NCBI GenBank assembly: GCA_034670405.1
Contig: JAXDDX010000005.1
Coordinates: 3,506,001 to 3,570,000, forward strand
Source of the DNA: Hoplostethus atlanticus
Lineage: Eukaryota; Chordata; Actinopteri; Trachichthyiformes; Trachichthyidae
Length of the DNA stretch: 64,000 bases
Direction: 5' to 3'
Every line of letters begins with the position of its first letter. The stretch's first letter is position 1. Positions 10,363-22,087 of the stretch are shown piece after piece. The translations under genes were made by a program, and so were the position numbers. The notes under the pieces were generated by a model, which searched no databases, was not told the DNA's origin, and worked only from the letters and a program-made list of their open reading frames with translations.

Positions 10363-10380
10363 ATCCCGGACGAGCCCCCA
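10363..10380 (-). other. tRNA-Pro primer binding site
   Basis: On the minus strand TGGGGGCTCGTCCGGGAT, an exact 18-base primer site, one base after the LTR end and immediately before the gag ATG. Confidence 0.9.
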
Positions 10381-10381
10381 C

Positions 10382-10649
10382 TGTAGCCAAGATGCTACTA
10401 CGGGTAGACAGAGGCGGAGACTTTGGGGTGGTCAGGCGTGACGGTAACGCTGTTTTATTGCGGGCAGCACCACAAACACAGGCACAATAATAATAATCAG
10501 AAATGGGCTCTCTCGCCCTCCTCCGCTCACTGCAGGCATGGTCCTCTCTCTCTCTTCCGCTCACTGCGGGCACAGTTCTCTCTCTCTCGCTCGCTCACTC
10601 TCTCACAGTGAGACGCGCCTCCTCCGTGTCCCTGCTCACTGTGTCGCGG

Positions 10650-10681
<32 letters not shown>

Positions 10682-10809
10682 CAAATATAAGTTCCCACTC
10701 AGTCCCGATGGGCTGCAGCCGGTGTCGGGGCAGGGCGAACCCACCTGCCGGCCCGACTCCGCCCCCCGCCTCCAGCCAACTGCCCAAACACACCCCCCAG
10801 TCTGCCACA
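10382..10809 (-). repeat. 5' LTR of the minus-strand gypsy element
   Basis: On the minus strand the segment starts TGTGGCAGACTGG and ends CTTGGCTACA, followed by G and the primer site. It contains a CA microsatellite (10651-10682), ctctctctcgctc runs and an AATAAA near 10453 just before the end, as expected for R/U5. Its outer edge interrupts a Harbinger-derived repeat (catgcgtacgcac at 10810), so it inserted into that repeat. Confidence 0.75.
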
Positions 10810-11060
10810 CATGCGTACGCACGGAAACTGTACTTATGCCACTTTCCACGCAGGTTCCGAATATATAAAAATCCACAGGGCGGCGAGAATGTGCGTACCG
10901 GTACGCATCTTTCACACCATGTGTACCATACACATTTTTTTGCGTCAGATTAGTGTGATGTTGCGAGTTGGCAAAAAAGGATAATAAAAGTGTGAATTTG
11001 GGTGACATTAGAGCTTTTCTTTTTTCACTACATTGTGTTAGGATGTAATCTATAGTTTAA
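10810..11060 (-). repeat. Harbinger end fragment, inverted copy of 14800-15050
   Basis: The text from catgcgtacgcacgg to gatgtaatctatagtttaaa matches, in inverted orientation, the right end of the Harbinger element at 13490-15064, including the paired words tgcgtaccggtacgcat and tgtgaatttgggtgacatt. It lacks the terminal GGGCC, which was displaced by the LTR insertion. Confidence 0.8.
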
Positions 11061-12770
11061 AGGTCCCATATTATGGAAAATGGCTTATTCCTGGCGCTTA
11101 TACATGTTCCACAGGAAATCATTTACCTAAGCAGCTGAGAAAATTTGAAATCTGGAAGTCAACCCATTTTTCTGTATTTTCCTTTTTCCAAAAACGGTGC
11201 CAAAGATAGGAGAAAAACAGGCCGTTTCAGAAAGTAGCCCCTTTGGACGTCATAACGGGCGCTAATCCAGCCCCTCTCAGAGCATGCCCACGCCCAGGTG
11301 AACAACCAATCCCATTTACGGCATTACGGCAGCGCCGCAAGCCGTTGCTTATGGTACATTCCATTGTACTCGGAAATCGATAATTCCGAATCGGTATTCC
11401 TAACTTCCAATCTAAATGTGTTCCAGTACATCTGCTCGGGAAAACATAATCGCCTGCAGCAAACTCATGTTTGTATGGCAAGTCTCAGAATGTTACAAGC
11501 ATCTAAACTCAACATCAACTACTACAGCGCCATTAGTGAATAGAATCGGCGCATATCACATTCGGACGCCGTTTTTTACGAGTACACTGGAATGCACCAT
11601 TACTTTGCGACGAGTTAAGCTAAAACAATTTATCTACGGCGATATATCAACTCTCCAGTTATTTTGTAGGATGCAGGCAGCAACATAGATCCACAGTCTC
11701 CCAATACGCGAAAATGCCAGGACAGAGTGGATTAATTTTATTTGTAATGGCAACGGCTACATTTTTTTCTGTGTGTGATGATCACTGCTTGAGCAACGGC
11801 AGGATTAGCATCTAAATTGAAGCTTAAAGATGGAGCAATTCATAAGGTACGTGACCCATCTGCAAAATTGGAATCTGTAAGTGTCACCATGTTTTGATTT
11901 AATTTACCAAATTAGTCTGGTTAGTATATTCGACTGCTGGTTAGCTAACGAGCTAGCGGGGCTAGCCACGGGTTTGTTGGCCGTGGAAGAAGTAAGAAAA
12001 CTAAAGCTGGAGTCATTAAAAGTAAAGTAAAAGTAAAGTTATTGGTTGGAGTCAGGACTCATCTTTAAGATATTTGTTGGGACCAGTGTCTGTTTTATAA
12101 GTCTGTTGAACGTGTCAGGCTCGATAAACTTTAGTCACCATTAGTACAATCGCGTTTGGTTGTTTGCGCTGTGCATTTGCATCCAATAATATATTGGCTA
12201 ACTAGCTCAACAAAATTGTCAATCCTAGCTTGTCTGCAAGTTGTATTCAATAAGCTTATGGACATGAGCCATAAACAGACCGGCTACACACACAAACAAG
12301 GCACTAAAGTACAATATTACACAGAGCTGTTTCCATCCATGCACCAGCTATTCGCTTGACATTTGAAAGTTTACTTTTGATGCATGTTTGGACCAAAGGG
12401 ACCCTTGTTAGTTGGCCCCAAATAACTTTCAGTGATGAAGTGACTTGATCATATTTTAGAATTAACAGGTTGACAAAATATACCAAAAAAAAGTCAATTA
12501 AAGGCATAAAACAGTATCTTAATAAATTTGACTCCATGCAATTTGTGAGGTTATGTTGATTAACTATGCGATTATGCTAAAATGCTAAGTGCATTTTAAG
12601 TGGCTTAATGGTCTTTTCCTCTATTCTAATTGATTTATAACTATTAAAATTGGAAGAAAAGTCTGCAAGTACTTTACACAGACGTGGCTTGACACAAGAT
12701 TGTTTGCCTAGTTATAGCTGATAACTATTGTTTCCAATTTTAGTAAGACTTATTTACCAAGTCTGCTATT
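11061..12770. other. Intergenic, dispersed fish repeat at the left edge
   Basis: 11061 onward (aggtcccatattatggaaaa) resembles the start of a common fish DNA-repeat family, flanked on its left by TTTAA, but the matching right end is not seen. The rest has no supported gene. Confidence 0.35.
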
Positions 12771-12772
12771 TA

Positions 12773-13309
12773 GTTTTTCTCAGTCGCTTTAGTACATTTC
12801 TCGAATCATCCTTAAGATTTGCAAAACAGTAAGCGCATTTCTCGAAACAATTGGTACAAACAGCACCACACAATGGATTACCTGCAACTTGCTCAAAATC
12901 CTTAGTTCATCTTTGTCAGTGAACATGTCAGTGCCATCAGAATGACACGTCCTTGTGTCATTGAGCACAAACAAGACAGTCAAAATGCTTAGCCATGTTG
13001 TCAATATAACAGTGTACTCTGATGGAAACTATGGCGAAGGGTTTGATGACGATGATTGAAAATGCACAAGGCTGCACTTTTTCTGTCTGGCACATATCAC
13101 TTTCAAAAGACATATACAACTAATAATTGTTCAAATTGTCAGTCATAATTGTTAGTCATTTGCCTAAATGTGCTAAAACATTTGCAGATGGTAACAAAGA
13201 GAAATGCTCTGTTGTTCACAGGTAACAAAATGTTGTGGAGAATTTCACATATTGTTTTGACGACTTCAACTGTCATTGAGAATTGAGCCAAAGCAGCTGA
13301 GAAAAACTG
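12773..13309. mobile_element. MITE with AGTTTTTCTCAG inverted ends, TA flanks
   Basis: The left end is gtttttctcagtcgctttag and the right end is its imperfect inverse (ccaaagcagctgagaaaaac). TA stands at both edges (12771-12772, 13310-13311). The interior repeats words such as aaatgtgctaaaacatttgc. A second, partial copy ends at 21447. TA duplication suggests the Tc1/mariner group; no coding. Confidence 0.65.
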
Positions 13310-13794
13310 TAGTGAAAAGATTCATCAATTCAGGACACATTTACAAAAAACTTCTAATAGAAATGTAGAAAATATGCTTGACAGATTATGACAACTGTAA
13401 CCGGTTCTCTTGCTAGCTCTCTCTTCTTCACCACCCTCAATAGAGAGGTGGAGGGGCCTCTCAAAGTGTGGCCCAATTCTATACACCAGGGGCCAGATGT
13501 ATAAAACTCTGTGTAGATTTAGGTGTAGAAATCTGTGTATGCACAAAACAGGAAACATGCATACGCTCAGATGTATAAAACCCCACGTACGTCTGTTCCC
13601 ACGTGTTTTTTCTTCATACATCTCAATCATCCTGAAATTGTGCGCACGTGCACGAGCCTTCTGACCATGCCCACAATTTACTATATATGGCTTCCAACAC
13701 CCCCCCAATTGCCTGGTTTGCATATAAAGGGCCAGCATTTAGTTTAGTTTGAGAAGAAACGGCAGAAGCATTTAAGAAGCAATAGAAGAAGAAG

Positions 13795-13975
13795 AAACGC
13801 AATTTTACAACTGAACTTGAAGTAATGGTTGATCAAAATGACAGAAGAAAACACGTATTATTTGGAAGCCTAAGCTCTGGCATTACCAACCAAATGAAAC
13901 AAGTTGAAGGGCAGAAAGTAACCGACACCATCTCCCTTTTAAAAGCCCAATGCAAAGCTCTACCACAGAGCGCAC
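13795..13975 (+). pseudogene. Harbinger MYB/SANT-like protein fragment
   Basis: Plus-strand reading KRNFTTELEVMVDQNDRRKH, VLFGSLSSGITNQMKQVEG, QKVTDTISLL matches the start of the trihelix (MYB/SANT-like) DNA-binding protein that accompanies Harbinger transposases. It stops after about 60 codons. Confidence 0.7.
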
Positions 13976-14286
13976 GGCTGGTCACCACATTATAGCGCGT
14001 CTGTTGTGGCTCGGGGGGTTTGTAAATGGCATAGCCATGGCTTCAAAGCATACATTGTCACCTGAGAGTATAAAATATTATATACAAAAACATTATATAC
14101 ATATTACATTTGGGAAACCGGACAAAATTGCATTTTGTTGGCCTGTTCAGTGGGAACCTGATGATCTATTACTCAAAGAAATTATGCCACGCCATGGGCA
14201 TGACCCGGCTCAGGGCAGCTCAGGATATCCCTGATCTGTCCGCAAGCTCCCCTGAAACGTCCCCGTCGCTAAAAACCCGATTGTTG

Positions 14287-14529
14287 TCAATACCTGTAGA
14301 TGAACGGGGATGGCAGGGTTCTCCGAGAGTGCCGTTCCAACACAGGGCCCAGTTCAACACACAATTCCAAGAGAACAGCTCTTGGAAATCGAAAGCGGTA
14401 CATTAGCCAGTCATCATCATGGACCAGAAAACCAGTACGGTCTCTGAAGACTCGTTCTCGCCTAAATTGTGCAATAGCAATATCTTCCAGCAACGCCAAA
14501 GCAGCCATTGTATCATTTGGCACAGCCAT
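14287..14529 (-). pseudogene. HARBI1-like transposase N-terminal fragment
   Basis: Minus-strand ORF of 80 codons: MAVPNDTMAALALLEDI, then RRERVFRDRTGFLVHDDDWL, RFRFPRAVLLELCVELGP. This is the characteristic N-terminal block of HARBI1-family (DDE) transposases. The catalytic part is missing. Confidence 0.8.
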
Positions 14530-15410
14530 TACGCACGGCTACAGCCTTTATATAGTGTAGGTTATTCTTACTCCCCAATAATACAGAATAATAATCTTTA
14601 TTTATATAAAGATCATGTATTTTTGTTTATTTAGATAAAGATCATTATAATTCTTATAATGCATAGTGACAAACATATTTACTCAAGATAGAACGAAATG
14701 AAGGCTTGTCAAAAAAAGGTTGTTAACCAGCTCACGCATCACTATGTAATCATAGTGAGATGCATTTTCAATCATCGTCATAGTTTTTTTTTAAACTATA
14801 GATTACATCCTAACACAATGTAGTGAAAGAAAAAAGATCTAAATAAAATGTCACCCAAATTCACACTTATCCTTTTTTGGATAAAAACTCTAAAAATGCG
14901 TATGGTACGCACGGTGTGAAGGATACCTACCGGTACGCACAGTCTCGGCGCCCGTGGATTTTTATACATTTGGAAACTTGCGTGGAAAGTGGCGGTGTGA
15001 AAGATACGTACCGGTACGCACATTCTCGCCGCCCGTGCGTACGCATGGTTTATACATATGGCCCCAGGAGTCAGAACATCAGTGGCCAGAACACACAGAG
15101 CAACGATGCAGAGAATATGAAAAATAGTGTTTGTTTATTTAAAAGTTATAATCACTTACAAGTTTATCACAACATTCAAAACTACTGGGGCCTGTTCCAA
15201 GAAGCGGGTTTAGTGAAAACTCTGAGTTTGTTAACCCTGAGATGAGGGAAACTCTGGGTTTTCCGTTCCAGAAAGAGGTAACTCAAACTCTGATTCAGTT
15301 ACCATGGTAACTGACTGTGAACCTAACCTGCCCGCTGGCAGGTTTTCTTGAACAAACCCTGACTTTCTCCCTGTCTCCTCCCTCTGCTGAACCTGAAGCA
15401 GCTGTCGGAC

Positions 15411-15653
15411 ATGGCGTGTCCTTTCCTCGGTAACCCGATCGATATTCAAGCGGAAGTAATTTGCATAGCCTCACGTCGGGAGAGGATTTTGAGACCCCGA
15501 TTAGATGTTCTATGTCCAGGATGGAAGAGCTGTCCGAGATATAATATGCCGTTTACAGTTCACGGATTAAGCTACCACCACCCCGAGCAGTCAAATAAAG
15601 ACACCTTTCATTTGGTCTTCTTTATTTCCTACAAATACAAAAGCAACAGTTAG
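15411..15653 (+). pseudogene. HARBI1-like transposase start fragment
   Basis: MACPFLGNPIDIQAEVIC followed by RRERILRPRLDVLC is the conserved start of fish Harbinger transposases. Homology ends after about 40 codons and the frame runs on into unrelated residues. Confidence 0.7.
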
Positions 15654-15783
15654 TATTTATATATTGTTCCAACACCACATTTCACCTGTGATCATGCACC
15701 CACCTCTTACTTATGTTTCGAGTAATTAAATTTCTAGATCTGCCTTTCTAATTTGCCACCCCAAGTACACCATTTGAAGTATG

Positions 15784-15925
15784 TCTGGCCCAGACAGCTC
15801 AGTTGGTAGAGCATTAGACTCTCAGTCTCAGGACTGTGGGTTCAATCCCCACATAGTGTTAACTATCACCTTTGTAAGTCGCTTTGGATAAAAGCCTCTG
15901 CTAAATGATTTTAATGTTTTTATAT
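15784..15925 (+). mobile_element. tRNA-Lys-like SINE
   Basis: Head resembles tRNA-Lys (gcccagacagctcagttgg, tagagcattagactct, then B box gggttcaatcccc). It is followed by the fish SINE tail gtcgctttggataaaagcc/tctgctaaatga. The acceptor stem does not pair and the anticodon position reads differently from Lys, so it is a SINE head and not a tRNA gene. Confidence 0.8.
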
Positions 15926-16367
15926 TTCATTTTCAGCTGCTGCCAAGTGCGCTTTGCGCCCTGTGGGATTGCACCGAAATGAAAATATTTTTTTTCCAAT
16001 ACCATTCCACCACTTTCTCACATGTAGGTAATATTATAAGAAAGTGTGGTTAAATGTTAAATGAATACACTGCTGCATTCAAACGTACGCATTGACTCAG
16101 GCAGCGATTCTCTCCCACGCCAATTCCCTCTCCTTTACGACCCTTCTGCTTGCCATGGTGAATCGTAGTATCGGACCTCCATTGATGATGGCTTTTTATT
16201 GTCGAGGTGACTCTTAACTCAAGGTGAACATACTCAAAGTTGATTGAACTAACTCAAATCAGCCGTTCTGGAACCGAAAACTCAGACTTGGCCATCTCGG
16301 AATTAATCAACTCAGAGTGCAGGGTTAGACTCAGTTTGCTGAACCTGCTTCTTGGAACAGGCCCCTG

Positions 16368-16929
16368 GGCTACACTTGGGGATTAGGTGCTCCTTGAGGG
16401 CAAGAGGATAACATCGCCCCCTATATCAGGACAAAGATTTCACACCACACCAAGCACTACACAAGGGTGACTCAAGTCACTGGAAGTAAACACACAGAAC
16501 ACACCATAGGTAAAATATATCTAGAGCAAGTAAACGTGCAAGCCAATATAAAAAGGGAATATCAAACCCCAACCCAGGAAATAGCAAGGAGCTAATGTAC
16601 CAGAGCCACTATACACATTAAGGGCTCCTGGACAATATTACAAACAAAAGAGCAATTAAATACTGGGACTAAATACTTGAAACAATTTCAGGCAGCACAA
16701 GAAATTAATAGCAATAGAATAAGTAACAAAAAAGAAAATAGCTTAAATTATCCAACCCTATACCATCAAAATAAGTGACAATTATAAAGTATATACACAA
16801 GTAAATTCATTTAAATTTAAGTACCACAGCAACCACACAATAAAGAAATATTTAACACATAGCAAATATAATTCCACGCTATTCCCGGTGGGGGATAATT
16901 TAGATCAAATAACTAAGCAATCAAAAAGG
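16368..16929. other. A-rich intergenic DNA, no gene seen
   Basis: Low-complexity, A-rich sequence between two transposon clusters; no supported ORF or element ends. Confidence 0.4.
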
Positions 16930-16944
16930 GGGAGAGGGAGAGGG

Positions 16945-17018
<74 letters not shown>
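16930..17018. repeat. (GA)n microsatellite
   Basis: Starts with ggggagagggaga units and continues as about 35 uninterrupted GA dinucleotides. Confidence 0.95.
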
Positions 17019-17020
<2 letters not shown>

Positions 17021-18284
17021 TATATGCCGTATCACCATACCACGCAGAGTGGGGTGTTTGGAGAACAAAGGAAGCCAATATAATGAACCAGGCCTGGTAC
17101 TCTACAACCATAATCTATGAGGGATGCGTGAGGTCAGATGGACCGCGTTTTAGTAGGAACTCATTATCCCTTATCCTTACACTTACTTCCCTTAATATCA
17201 TCGACAGCAATCAAACAAATCACCAGGAAGATCTAGATGCCAATCCAATACAATACCACACGTCCTGTCCGACTTCACGCTCTCTCGTACAGAAGGCCAC
17301 CCCCCCTGCAGGTGTGTGTCAGGTTTTATTTGATCGGCTGTCCTAATTGGCAGTCGACAGCCAGTCAGCAGCAGGGCTTTGGCACACCTGAGCCACACCT
17401 CCAAACAGTCACTCAGGAGAGAAAAAAAGGCAATCAGTGGCAGTCCTGGGGCCTCATTTATAAAGGTTGCTACACACAAAAAAGTGGCGTTAACAGGGGG
17501 TGAAATGTGCGTACACATATTTTACCGCAAACGTCAGGATTTATAGAAAAATTCTATGCGGTAAAAGGTGCGCAGTTCTACGCATCCTTTCACCCATGCG
17601 TAGAGCTCACCGCAAAGTTTTTCAGACACGGGAATCAGCGACACCCGATGGGGAGATCACAAAATAAAGCTCAGTCCTCTTAAAAACATAGTTTTATAAG
17701 TGTGCTTTCACAGGGATTGTGGTCTGTTGTATCTGTTAAGCCACTACTTAAAACCTATTTTTATACAAAGGCATTCTCTTAACTCTTATTTTATTGATTA
17801 TTTTACCGGGCCGGCGCCAGGATGAAGTGACTGAAGGGGCAATTTTTCATAAAATAAAACTCAGTGATTTAACACTAGAAGCGCCACGGCGGTCTCACAG
17901 ACGGTTTGGGGTTTTCTGTTGCAAATATCTCTGTTAAAATAAAGAGTATGAGGCCCCCAGTCCATGACTTTTCCTAAATATGTGTTAACTTTATTTTCAC
18001 AAAGTTTGAAGGTTCTAAATCAAAAGACAGAAGATTTCTGAGCATTTATACCTAGGAACGCCATAGCGGTCAGATTGACGGCATACTGTATGTCCATACA
18101 TCGCTACATTACAATGTGGTTTTTTTTCAAATTTCGCGGGTTTCATTTCGCGCGTCTTTGGTTGCTAAGCAATGTTTCTTGTTTTTCTTCAATAATACTT
18201 ATATATAGTGAGATCTCAATTCAAAACACAGAGCAGTAGCATATTTGAGTTGAGTCAGTATTGTCTGCTATTGCCCGCTATTTG

Positions 18285-18863
18285 ATGATCAAGAGGACGA
18301 AGAGAGAGAAGATGAAGAGAGCAAACAGAAGACTGAATGTAGAGGAGGCTTTGGCATTATTTCACGAACTGGGTGAAGGGGAATCTGATGGTGGAGAAGT
18401 TTCAGACTTGAGTGATGTGGACTGGAGCGAGGAGGAGTGTTCGTCTGATTCCGACTATCAGCCAGAGGAACCCCGACGTAAAAAATCCAAGCCCAGCAAC
18501 GCTGCCCCAGTTCTGCCAGCTGAGCCATATACTTCCACATCCACTCCATTGGTGCCAGGTTGGCATAGGTTATTATTTTTATTATTGCCATCAACGCTCA
18601 CATCTTGTACAAGACGTGCACAGGGAACAGCATCGCCCGAAGAGTCTTCATCCTCCAGCTGGCCAAGGAGCTGAGAGAAGACCACATGCGTGCATGTTCC
18701 GAGAGAGCCACACCAGCAACAGCCCGCAACACGGAAGCAATGCCAGATCAACAGCCACTGCAAAAAGAACAAGACCCTGATTGCATGTGAAGGATGCAAG
18801 CGACCTGTTTGCGGGAAGTGCACTGCAAGGGTGAAGAGCTTTTGCCCCGGCTGCAGTGCGTAA
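18285..18863 (+). pseudogene. piggyBac transposase, core deleted
   Basis: From ATG 18285: basic start MIKRTKREKMKRANRRL, then NVEEALALFHELGEGESDGG and acidic DWSEEECSSDSDY, the typical N-terminus of PGBD-type transposases. Near 18560-18587 the text jumps, in another frame, to AINAHILYKTCTGN and RRVFILQLAKELREDHM, the end of the catalytic domain, and then after one more shift to a Cys-rich tail (QINSHCKKNKTLIACEGC, CGKC, FCPGC) ending at 18863. The DDD catalytic core is missing. Confidence 0.8.
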
Positions 18864-19102
18864 AGCAAATTACGCAGCTGGACTGCCTATTGGACCTCAG
18901 GTTTGTTCAAAATCACCTATTGTTCTATTTCGTTTCCTCTGACCTGTCAAAATATTCTGTGACAGAGACTGTCAACTTCTACAACGTTTCCAAGGTGAGC
19001 TGTGTAAATGGTAGTATTATAGAGACAGATAAAAACACACTGATGTTGTGACAAATATTTGCGTTGGACAATGATTACAGTTTGCGCTAATTTCTATCTC
19101 AG

Positions 19103-19188
19103 GTCGGAGTTGACGTGGTGGATCCGATGGCTCGGCTGTACTCATCCTGGACCTGGCTGCCATCAACGCGCACATCTTGCGACACATC
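19103..19188 (+). pseudogene. Second piggyBac transposase scrap
   Basis: VGVDVVDPMARLYS, followed after a gap and frame shift by LDLAAINAHIL. This repeats, out of order, the AINAHIL segment already present at 18587, so the element is internally rearranged. Confidence 0.65.
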
Positions 19189-20619
19189 GTCTTGTTTCGT
19201 TTCACCTGACCTGTTAAAATATTCTGATTATTTGTTCTGTTATATTATTCATAATAATAATTAATTATTAATGTTAAAATTTGATGAATTATATTGTATT
19301 TCGTTTACTCTATGTAGTCTACATCATTATTATTGATTGTTATTTTCTAATATTCATTCATTATTTCTTTTCTGAATATTGTGTGATTTTTATTATGTGT
19401 TTTTTGCCTGCTATTTTGTGTCGGGACCTGCAGCGCAATAAATGTTTTTATTTCGTTTATTGTGTAATTCCTGAATTGATATGCATAGTTGTCCTATCTG
19501 ATAGAATAGTGTAAATTATTCTATTTTAGCATTGTATACATAGCATACTACAAACTGTTCAGCTTTGGCCCGTGCCGTGAAAGGCTACTGCGCACTGTGA
19601 AAAAAGCCTAGAGCAAAGCCCGTCGATATCGCCTATAGCCTTTAGTTGACACTTTAACACTTAAGTTAACACTTCAGTTGACTTTGCGTGTGTTGTTTCC
19701 TTGGATGCATATATCTAAATACATCAGAGTCATGCATTATTATTTCTTGTTTATTGGTTTAGGAAATATAGCTTGAATTCCACACTTGCATCGGCTATAG
19801 CGGCTGTCATAATACCATATACCATACCATATAAGGAGACCCTATAGCTTATTTCTTATTGTATTTTTTATTTTTATTTATTTTTGATAATTAACACCCA
19901 ACTTTATCAAACAAATGCATTGTTACTGCAACTGTGAACGCCATCAATGCCGTTACACCCAGCGGTCTGGGAGACCGCTGTGGCGCTGGAAGGTAGTGCT
20001 ATAATCCTGGCGGTGCTAGTGTTAACCATGCAACAGCCTCAGAAAGGCAAAATAACAACATGAGGCTACTGTTCAAAATCAAAGAATACATTTATTAATC
20101 AGAGACTCACATAAGAACGGAGCACTGCAGAGAATTTATGAACGATAACGATTCTCTGTCAAAATCAGCAGGGGGAGGCGCGTAGAAACAGCAGTTTGCG
20201 GCTTGCATCTCTCTCTCTCTCTCTCCACAATGGGGGGAATGTATTTACCACCACGAAAAGCAAGCAGGCTGAGAAATCGAACTAAGTGACGTGTCTGTCT
20301 GTCTATCGATCTCCTCAGCTCCGTTTCAGTGGGCTACTATGGACGCCCTAGCATACACCTATGGAAATATTTTTCTATAGATACATAAAGCTTAAACTGA
20401 GGGGGCAAAAATACAACTGAGGGGCTAAGCATAGTTTACTCTCTCATATGTAGCTCCTTATGCTCAATGTTGTATAACTTAACTTAATAATTTTTAAATT
20501 GTTTTTATCATTTTGTTCATCGTCAGTTTGTCTACTATTTTTATTTTGTCTTCTAAAGCACTTTGTAACTTAAACTAAAGTTTATTTTTATTATTATTAA
20601 GGTGTGCCGGATTATTAGG

Positions 20620-20750
20620 GCTTGTGCGGTTCTCCACAATGTGGCCCAGATGCCTCTACTGAGCCCCCAAACAGTACACCTTTACGGTGCTCAACCTCAG
20701 CGATGAGCACCTCGATCTCGCACTCGCAAATTTCGCCTTTCTTGCAGTTG
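20620..20750 (-). pseudogene. Harbinger MYB/SANT-like fragment
   Basis: Minus-strand reading KGEICECEIEVLIAEVEHRK then GVLFGGS matches the same protein family as 13795-13975. Confidence 0.6.
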
Positions 20751-21249
20751 CCGTCTCTCCGTCTTTCCCTCATTGATAGTCCAACAAAGGCTCCTTAACA
20801 ACGTTGGCATATTCATGACCTATTTAGCATTGACCATTTATGGATGATTGTGGGACGACACTGGGAGGAGTAGTGGGAGGACACTGGGAGGAGTACACAA
20901 GCGCACAATTCACCGCAGGTGGGTATTTATAAAGAGAAGACTGCGTACAGGCGTGCGCCGCACAGTTTTATAGATCTGAATATTTTCTTGCGTTAGTAGA
21001 TTATGAGGTTTGTGCGTACGCAATGTTTTAGGATGGAATCTACACAAAGTTTTATAAATGAGGCCCCTGGTGCTGTAATGAACACCAATGATTCTTAAGA
21101 TTCCTGCGTTTCCCCCATGTTACAACAACTGGTTCAACCATTTTGCATGTAATGACTTATGCAATGAACTAGTGCCTAGATGTTCTGGGGGGTGAGACTA
21201 TTCAACAGAGAACCAATATAATACATTTTGATCAACATGACATAAACTA

Positions 21250-21447
21250 TTGATAATGTAGGAAACAGCAGACAGTTGTACATAATCATTTGCATGAATG
21301 TGCCAAAGCATTTGCAATTTGTTCAAAAGAATGAGAAGCTGCTTTTATGATGTGCACAAGTGACTAGATGATGTAGAGGTTGAACAAGTTGTTTTGAGAA
21401 TTTCAATTCTGATCTGAGAAATATACCAAAGCGACTGAGAAAAACTG
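21250..21447. mobile_element. Partial copy of the AGTTTTTCTCAG MITE
   Basis: Right end aaagcgactgagaaaaactg followed by TA, and shared interior words (aatgtgccaaagcatttgcaa). The left end is missing. Confidence 0.6.
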
Positions 21448-21673
21448 TAAAAGTTGTCGTTTACTTGACTTCTTCTGCATTAATGCATTCCCATTTCTAT
21501 TTCATGCATAACTTCTTTATTTACACAAAAACCTTTCTTTTACAAGCATAAGAACATTATAAAAAAAAAACACACAAAAATATTTGGATGGAAACCCAGC
21601 TATTGATCAGCAGTTTAATTTGGATCATTGCAGGCTAGTATTCTAAAATGAGAATAATTATACTTTTTTTGTG

Positions 21674-22087
21674 TTCAGATCCCAGAAAGTCTCTCCTGAG
21701 CCACTCAGAGAATACTTTGGAATTACTGAGGAGGACATGTCGGGGGAGGAAGAGTCCCGGTCAGGGCCAGTGATAAGGACTGGACCTCCTCGCCAACACT
21801 TAATCTTCTTCATAATTCAGTCGTTACTGGAGTCTCACAACAGGTTCAAAGAATTCACTGGAGACGATCAGAGTTCGATGCATAGTTTTATTCTTCAACA
21901 GAGACAAAATCCGGGTTGGCTCCGGAACCAGACCGAAGTACAACTGTCTGTGCATGATCTTATATATCCCAAGAACTGGGTGGAGAATACTGACTTTTAC
22001 GCCCCATTTCCCAAACCAACCTATTGTCATTCACAAACCAATGGTGTCATAACTCCCATAACTTCCAAATTTGGGCCCTCCAGGTGA
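21674..22087 (+). other. Weak exon-like ORF, unrecognised
   Basis: Preceded by a good 3' splice-like sequence (tttttttgtgttcag). The first 38 codons (PLREYFGITEEDMSGEEES) look protein-like and acidic; the rest does not resemble a family I know. No second exon is apparent, so it may be a transposon-derived scrap or chance. Confidence 0.2.

Larger units (their letters stand above)
13490..15064. mobile_element. PIF/Harbinger element, TSD CAG
   Basis: Ends are GGGCCAGATGTATAAA and, inverted, GGGCCATATGTATAAA, flanked by CAG at 13487-13489 and 15065-15067. The left flank reads ACACCAG, in line with the CWG-centred target described for a zebrafish Harbinger. It holds remnants of both Harbinger proteins: a MYB/SANT-like ORF on plus and a HARBI1-like transposase on minus. 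The subterminal right end has two copies of a gtgcgtaccggtacgcacattc-type block. Confidence 0.85.
15188..16364. mobile_element. PIF/Harbinger element, TSD CTG, with embedded SINE
   Basis: Ends GGGCCTGTTCCAAGAAGC and its inverse GCTTCTTGGAACAGGCCC, flanked by CTG at 15185-15187 and 16365-16367. Contains a transposase start fragment on plus (15411-15653) and a tRNA-derived SINE (15784-15925). Long subterminal inverted homology: aactctgag and tcaactcagagt words. Confidence 0.85.
17873..20021 (+). mobile_element. piggyBac-like element with TTAA duplications
   Basis: TTAA at 17869-17872 and 20022-20025 flank ends CACTAG and CTAGTG. Subterminal motifs agcgccacggcggtctcacag (left), acgccatagcggtcaga (18056) and, inverted, agaccgctgtggcgct (right) repeat inside. 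It contains piggyBac transposase N- and C-terminal pieces. It is 2.15 kb and sits inside the Harbinger element, so it is younger. Confidence 0.85.
17449..21066. mobile_element. PIF/Harbinger element, TSD CTG, hosting a piggyBac
   Basis: Ends GGGCCTCATTTATAAA are identical and inverted, flanked by CTG at 17446-17448 and 21067-21069. Without the inserted piggyBac (17873-20021 plus one TTAA) it is about 1.47 kb. A MYB/SANT-like fragment lies on minus near 20750-20620. Repeated words such as gtgcgtac/gcg[tc]acgc in both subterminal parts. Confidence 0.85.

Noticed and set aside
15786..15857. A tRNA-Lys gene
   Set aside because: The acceptor stem does not pair, and a SINE tail follows directly; it lies inside a transposon.
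16888..17111. ORFs with RERERE or SLSLSL runs
   Set aside because: Translation of a (GA)n microsatellite.
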